Positions 6,514-9,463 of a stretch of 9,463 nt of DNA are shown piece by piece; the first letter of the stretch is position 1; every line of letters begins with the position of its first letter. The stretch is from Nitrospirota bacterium. Its GTDB lineage: Bacteria > Nitrospirota > Thermodesulfovibrionia > Thermodesulfovibrionales > UBA1546. The translations under genes and the position numbers were made by a program. The notes under the pieces were generated by a model. It made no database searches. It was not told where the DNA came from and was given only the letters and a program-made list of their open reading frames with translations. Location: NCBI GenBank assembly GCA_004298625.1, contig SCSY01000176.1, positions 1-9,463 of the forward strand, written 5' to 3'.

Positions 6514-7268
6514 GCAGTTACCCCTTCTATCTTTATTGGCCCGACGGCGCTGCCTGTTATAAACTGCCGGACTACGGCGTTGTCGCTCTTCTTTATCTCA
6601 TCCGGAGTCCCGGTCTCTATTATCCTGCCCTCATAAAGCATAGCTATCCTGTCGGCAATCTTATATGCGCTGTGCATGTCATGCGTTATAGCCACGGATG
6701 TTACAGAGAGTTTCTGTTTCATTTCTATTATAAGGTCGTTTATTGCATCGGCCATTATCGGATCCAGCCCTGTAGTAGGTTCATCATACAAAAGTATTTC
6801 GGGTTCATGGGCTATCGCGCGGGCCAGGCCTACCCTCTTTTTCATTCCGCCGGAGAGTTCAGACGGCATGAGATTTTCCACCCCGGCCAATCCAACCATC
6901 CTGAGTTTTTCTATCGCTATTTTTTTTGCATCATTTTCAGTTAACTTCCCATGCCTCATTAATGCAAATGCCACGTTTTCCCACACCTTCATGGAATCAA
7001 ACAATGCCGCCATCTGGAAAAGCATGCCGAATCTTTTTCTTGTTTCATACAGCTCATTTTCACTCATGGTTGCGATATTCACTCCGTCAATAAGGACCGA
7101 GCCTTTCTCGGGTTTAAGAGTTCCTATGATATGTTTTATCAGAACGCTCTTGCCTGAGCCGCTTCCTCCTATTACAACCATGCTCTCGCCTTTTTCAACC
7201 TTGAGGCTTGCGCCCCTGAGCACATAGTTGCCGCCAAAAGACTTATGTAAATCTATAAGCTCTATCAT
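6510..7268 (-). CDS. mlaF: MlaF-type ABC transporter ATPase
   Basis: MlaF is the cytoplasmic ATPase that drives the MlaE permease in phospholipid transport. The 252-residue protein has all ABC motifs: Walker A GGSGSGKS at 34-41, Q-loop Gln85 in MLFQMAALFDSM, the signature LSGGMKKR at 138-145, Walker B ILLYDEP at 158-164 with TTGLDP, and the switch His196 in ITHDM. The wording GGSGSGKSVLIKHI and FQMAALFDSMKVWENVAF is characteristic of the Mla/Ttg2A subfamily, not amino-acid importers. The ATG at 7268 overlaps the mlaE stop and the TGA overlaps the mlaD start, both as ATGA, so the three subunits are translationally coupled. There is no strong ribosome binding site of its own, consistent with coupling. 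Confidence 0.96.
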   Translation of the reverse strand: MIELIDLHKSFGGNYVLRGASLKVEKGESMVVIGGSGSGKSVLIKHIIGTLKPEKGSVLIDGVNIATMSENELYETRKRFGMLFQMAALFDSMKVWENVAFALMRHGKLTENDAKKIAIEKLRMVGLAGVENLMPSELSGGMKKRVGLARAIAHEPEILLYDEPTTGLDPIMADAINDLIIEMKQKLSVTSVAITHDMHSAYKIADRIAMLYEGRIIETGTPDEIKKSDNAVVRQFITGSAVGPIKIEGVTA

Positions 7269-8074
7269 TTAAACAGCCATGCCGACAGAAAGTAGTCGGA
7301 AATGAGTATGGTCATTGACGATAAAACCACAGCTCCTGTTGTAGCCTTTCCAACTCCCTCGGCCCCTCCCTGTGTATAAAAACCCTTATAGCAGCTTATT
7401 ATAGCAATGGTTGCGCCAAAAAAACACGCCTTTATAAGACCGTTATATATGTCGCTGGTCTCGAGATAGTCCCAGGTCCTTTTCCAATAACCTGTTGAAT
7501 TGGCGCCCAAAAGGCCTACTGTTACAAAGTATCCTCCTATGATTCCTATGATATCGGCCATGACTGTCAGTGAAGGGAGCATGATAAGCCCTGCGATAAA
7601 CCTCGGCACAATCAGATATTTTACGGGGTTTGTGGCAAGGGTCTCGAGGGCGTCTATCTGTTCCGTAACCCGCATAGTGCCGAGCTCCGCAGCCATGGCT
7701 GCGCCGGCCCTTCCTGCAACTATCAACCCCGTTAAAACAGGGCCGAGCTCGCGGGTAATTGAAAGCGCAACAACTGTTCCCACGAGAGCTTCTGCATTAA
7801 ATCTCTTGAATCCTGTATAGCTCTGGAGCGCAAGCACCATGCCTGTAAACACTGCCGTGATAAGCACAACAGGCATGGACTTGATGCCGATCTCTATTAT
7901 CTGTTTAAGAGTATTTTTTACTTCAAACGGCGGCAATATGAGCTGTTTAAGCGCAGAGTATAAAAGGAGCATAATCCTGCCGAGCTCTTCTGAAAAATTT
8001 ATAAAGGTATGCCAGAACATTGTTATAGGACGGCCTACACACTCGATGAGCTTAATTAAGGGGTTAACTGCCAT
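7265..8074 (-). CDS. mlaE: MlaE-type ABC transporter permease
   Basis: MlaE is the integral membrane subunit of the MCE phospholipid transporter. The 269 residues (usual length about 260) start with an amphipathic interfacial helix region, then several membrane helices (about 67-87, 97-120, 155-190, 210-230, 245-266). The family signature lies between: ITRELGPVLTGLIVAGRAGAAMAAELG at about 106-132 followed by the coupling EQIDALETLA at 138-147, which contacts the ATPase. GGYF and TTGAVV near the end are also typical. The ATG at 8074 has GGAAGG at 8089-8084, nine bases upstream. The gene overlaps the end of alr by 11 bases and the start of mlaF by four, so it is read as part of the same message. 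Confidence 0.95.
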   Translation of the reverse strand: MAVNPLIKLIECVGRPITMFWHTFINFSEELGRIMLLLYSALKQLILPPFEVKNTLKQIIEIGIKSMPVVLITAVFTGMVLALQSYTGFKRFNAEALVGTVVALSITRELGPVLTGLIVAGRAGAAMAAELGTMRVTEQIDALETLATNPVKYLIVPRFIAGLIMLPSLTVMADIIGIIGGYFVTVGLLGANSTGYWKRTWDYLETSDIYNGLIKACFFGATIAIISCYKGFYTQGGAEGVGKATTGAVVLSSMTILISDYFLSAWLFK

Positions 8075-9188
8075 TGGTATATACCTTCCGTGATTTATTC
8101 CCGAAAGACGTCAGGATTTCGTAGGGGATGGTCCCTGCCTTTATTGCAAGTTCCGATGCGGTTATGACATCAACTTTTTGCCTGCCCAGCAAAATGACAT
8201 CGTCTCCTTCGGCAACTCCTCTAACATCCGTAACATCTGCCATGGTGGTGTCCATGCAGATCCTGCCGACTACAGGCGACCGCTTCCCTCTTACAAGGAC
8301 CTCTGAATTGTTCGAGAATATCCTGCTGTATCCGTCAGCGTAGCCGACAGGCAATACTGCTATAAGGCTGTCTCTCGATGTGATAAACGTCCTGCCGTAA
8401 CTTACAGGAGACCCCTTTCTGAGTTTTCTCAGGGATAATATCTTTGTCTTAACAGTCATGGCAGGTCTCAACAGGGATTCAAGGGTTCGAGGTTTCGAGG
8501 GTTCTGCTGAGAGCGGTGAATAACCATACAGCATCAGTCCGGGTCTGATTGCATCAAGGTGTGATTCCGGGAGCGACATAACAGCAGCGCTGTTGGCAAT
8601 ATGGGAGAGAAGATGTCCCCCGCTTTTTTTAATAAAAGTATTTTTCAGTTTATTGAACCTGTCAAGCTGCATCAGAGCGTATGACCTGTCGGAGAGGTCT
8701 GCATCGGAAAAATGACTCATGATGCCGGTGACTGTTAAAAAGTCCATTTTTACTATTGTGCCTATACTTTTATCTATATCCTCATTAAAACCGAGTCTTC
8801 CCATTCCCGTATCTATTTTTATATGGACCCTGATTTCCTGCTTCCTTTTTTTTGCCTCTTTAGAAAAGGCCCGCGCGGTTTTTATATCGTGAATAACAGG
8901 CATAAGATCATACTTGAAGTAATCGCTTATATCATATTTGTCGAAAAGAACAATTACGGGTGTTTTAATGCCGGCTTGTCTCAGAGCCACAGCCTCGGAT
9001 GTATATGCAACTGCAAGATAAGAAGCTCCTTCCCTGACAAGCCTGCGAGAGGCCTCAACAGATCCATGGCCATAAGCATCGGCCTTCACAACAGCTATTA
9101 TAGCCCTGTTGCCTGTTATCTTTTTTGCAATCTTGAAATTATGTGCGATAGCCGCAAGGTCTATCTCAGCTATTGGCCCTCTGTCCAT
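8064..9188 (-). CDS. alr: Alanine racemase
   Basis: Alanine racemase interconverts L- and D-alanine, supplying D-alanine for peptidoglycan. This is a cytoplasmic, PLP-dependent, fold-type III enzyme. The 374 residues match the usual 360-390. Landmarks: AEIDLAAIAHN at 7-17, VVKADAYGHG with the PLP lysine Lys35 (the base for one face), HIKIDTGMGRLGF at 122-134, HIANSAA at 196-202, IRPGLMLYG at 214-222, the second catalytic residue Tyr264 in VSYGRTF, LPVGYADGY at 279-287 and CMDTTM at 311-316. All expected active-site residues are present, so the enzyme should work despite an unusual loop (EPSKPRTLESL, 229-239) encoded by an 8-bp tandem repeat. The ATG at 9188 lacks a good ribosome binding site. 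It follows tatA by 43 bp and overlaps mlaE by 11, making it part of the envelope operon. Confidence 0.96.
   Translation of the reverse strand: MDRGPIAEIDLAAIAHNFKIAKKITGNRAIIAVVKADAYGHGSVEASRRLVREGASYLAVAYTSEAVALRQAGIKTPVIVLFDKYDISDYFKYDLMPVIHDIKTARAFSKEAKKRKQEIRVHIKIDTGMGRLGFNEDIDKSIGTIVKMDFLTVTGIMSHFSDADLSDRSYALMQLDRFNKLKNTFIKKSGGHLLSHIANSAAVMSLPESHLDAIRPGLMLYGYSPLSAEPSKPRTLESLLRPAMTVKTKILSLRKLRKGSPVSYGRTFITSRDSLIAVLPVGYADGYSRIFSNNSEVLVRGKRSPVVGRICMDTTMADVTDVRGVAEGDDVILLGRQKVDVITASELAIKAGTIPYEILTSFGNKSRKVYTNGS
8472..8503 (+). repeat. Four-unit octanucleotide tandem repeat inside alr
   Basis: Four consecutive 8-bp units follow CRAGGGTT on the plus strand (8472-8479, 8480-8487, 8488-8495, 8496-8503). 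Each differs from the consensus by at most two or three bases. On the coding strand the unit is AACCCTYG. It encodes the charged, proline-containing loop of alr residues 229-239, between LYGYSPL and LRPAMTVK, a position where other alanine racemases are shorter or vary in sequence. Confidence 0.7.
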
Positions 9189-9190
9189 AA

Positions 9191-9232
9191 AGTCGGTAGT
9201 CAGTAGCAGTAGTTATCAAACTACTTACTACT
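9191..9232. repeat. Inverted array of AGT-rich heptamers between tatA and alr
   Basis: The left side carries AGTCGGT, AGTCAGT and a shortened AGCAGT. The right side carries the opposite orientation, AACTACT then TACTACT (9219-9232). They form a stem of seven perfect pairs (9208-9214 with 9219-9225) around a four-base loop, extended by four more pairs (9203-9206 with 9228-9231) after a small internal loop. The array begins at the tatA stop codon. No T-run follows on either strand, so it does not look like a strong terminator. It may instead affect message processing between tatA and alr, or just be a repeat. Confidence 0.55.
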
Positions 9233-9447
9233 TAACTTTTATCCTTTCCCTCTTCTTTCTTTTCCTTGCTCTCGTCAATCGGTTTTTTAGGGGTGACGTC
9301 TATCTCGTCAGGCTCCGACATTGATTTTTTGAAATTCTTTATAGCCTTCCCAATGCCGCTTGCAAGTTCCGGCAACCTCCTGGCTCCGAACAGGACTATG
9401 ATTATTATCAATATAACAATCAGCTCCGGCATTCCTAAACCAAACAT
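9232..9447 (-). CDS. tatA: Sec-independent (Tat) translocase subunit TatA
   Basis: TatA polymerises in the cytoplasmic membrane to let folded twin-arginine signal proteins cross. The 71-residue protein shows the full TatA/E pattern: a short periplasmic N-terminus (MFGLGMPEL), one membrane helix at about 8-20 (IVILIIIIVLF), the invariant Phe-Gly hinge at 20-21 (FGARRLPELA), an amphipathic helix to about residue 43 (GIGKAIKNFKKSM), and a highly charged Lys/Glu tail. Short length and the missing extra helical domain favour TatA over TatB. AGGAGG at 9458-9453 lies five bases before the ATG and is the best ribosome binding site in the window. It is the first visible gene of the minus-strand operon. 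tatC is not seen and may lie beyond the window edge or elsewhere. Confidence 0.95.
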   Translation of the reverse strand: MFGLGMPELIVILIIIIVLFGARRLPELASGIGKAIKNFKKSMSEPDEIDVTPKKPIDESKEKKEEGKDKS

Positions 9448-9452
9448 TCTTG

Positions 9453-9458
9453 CCTCCT
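9453..9458 (-). promoter_or_regulatory. Ribosome binding site of tatA
   Basis: AGGAGG read on the minus strand, five bases before the ATG at 9447. It is a full match to the anti-Shine-Dalgarno consensus and suggests strong translation of tatA relative to the downstream coupled genes. Confidence 0.85.
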
Positions 9459-9463
9459 TTTTT

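Noticed and set aside
5669..7820. Long plus-strand open frames opposite mlaD, mlaF and mlaE (and similar ones opposite hgcA and alr)
   Set aside because: Their products are low-complexity or Ser/Phe/Ile-rich with no family motifs, they lack ribosome binding sites, and they lie opposite well-conserved genes, so they are antisense by-products.
1..9463. Search by eye for tRNA, rRNA, CRISPR arrays, insertion sequences or attachment sites
   Set aside because: No cloverleaf-like region, no spaced direct repeats and no transposase motifs were seen. Every gap between genes is under about 115 bases.

Overview
The window is a densely packed bacterial chromosomal segment with moderate GC, apparently from an anaerobic or facultatively anaerobic diderm. 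Three features point this way: menaquinone synthesis by the futalosine route (MqnB), a minimal Mla-type lipid transporter together with a type II secretion ATPase (an outer membrane is therefore expected), and an hgcAB pair, known so far mainly from anaerobes. The mixture would suit a Nitrospirota or Desulfobacterota-like lineage. That is an inference from gene content, not a phylogenetic result.

Left part (1-1291, minus strand): the main discovery is hgcA followed by the first half of hgcB. These are the corrinoid membrane protein and the ferredoxin that together methylate mercury. HgcA carries the diagnostic cap-helix motif NVWCAAGK and a C-terminal membrane domain. HgcB has the first CX2CX2CX3C cluster and the start of the second before the window ends. 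The two reading frames overlap as ATGA.

Middle part (1292-3321, plus strand): a 110-bp divergent intergenic region leads into mqnB (futalosine hydrolase) and then a NifS/IscS-type cysteine desulfurase, 12 bp apart and probably co-transcribed. They converge on the next operon with only 32 bp between the stop codons.

Right part (3354-9463, minus strand, transcribed right to left): tatA, alr, mlaE, mlaF, mlaD and gspE. From alr onward the genes overlap or lie 4 bp apart, so this looks like one translationally coupled envelope operon: protein export (TatA), peptidoglycan precursor D-alanine (Alr), phospholipid transport (MlaE permease, MlaF ATPase, MlaD MCE protein) and the secretion ATPase GspE. 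MlaD is unusually long and ends in a beta-rich domain that may reach the outer membrane.

Two coding regions (mqnB and alr) contain short C-rich tandem repeats of 7 and 8 bp sitting in frame at probable surface loops. A third repeat-like inverted array lies between tatA and alr. These suggest a genome with spreading short tandem repeats. Three gene starts (mqnB, nifS, gspE) are placed downstream of the longest possible start because clear ribosome binding sites fix them there.
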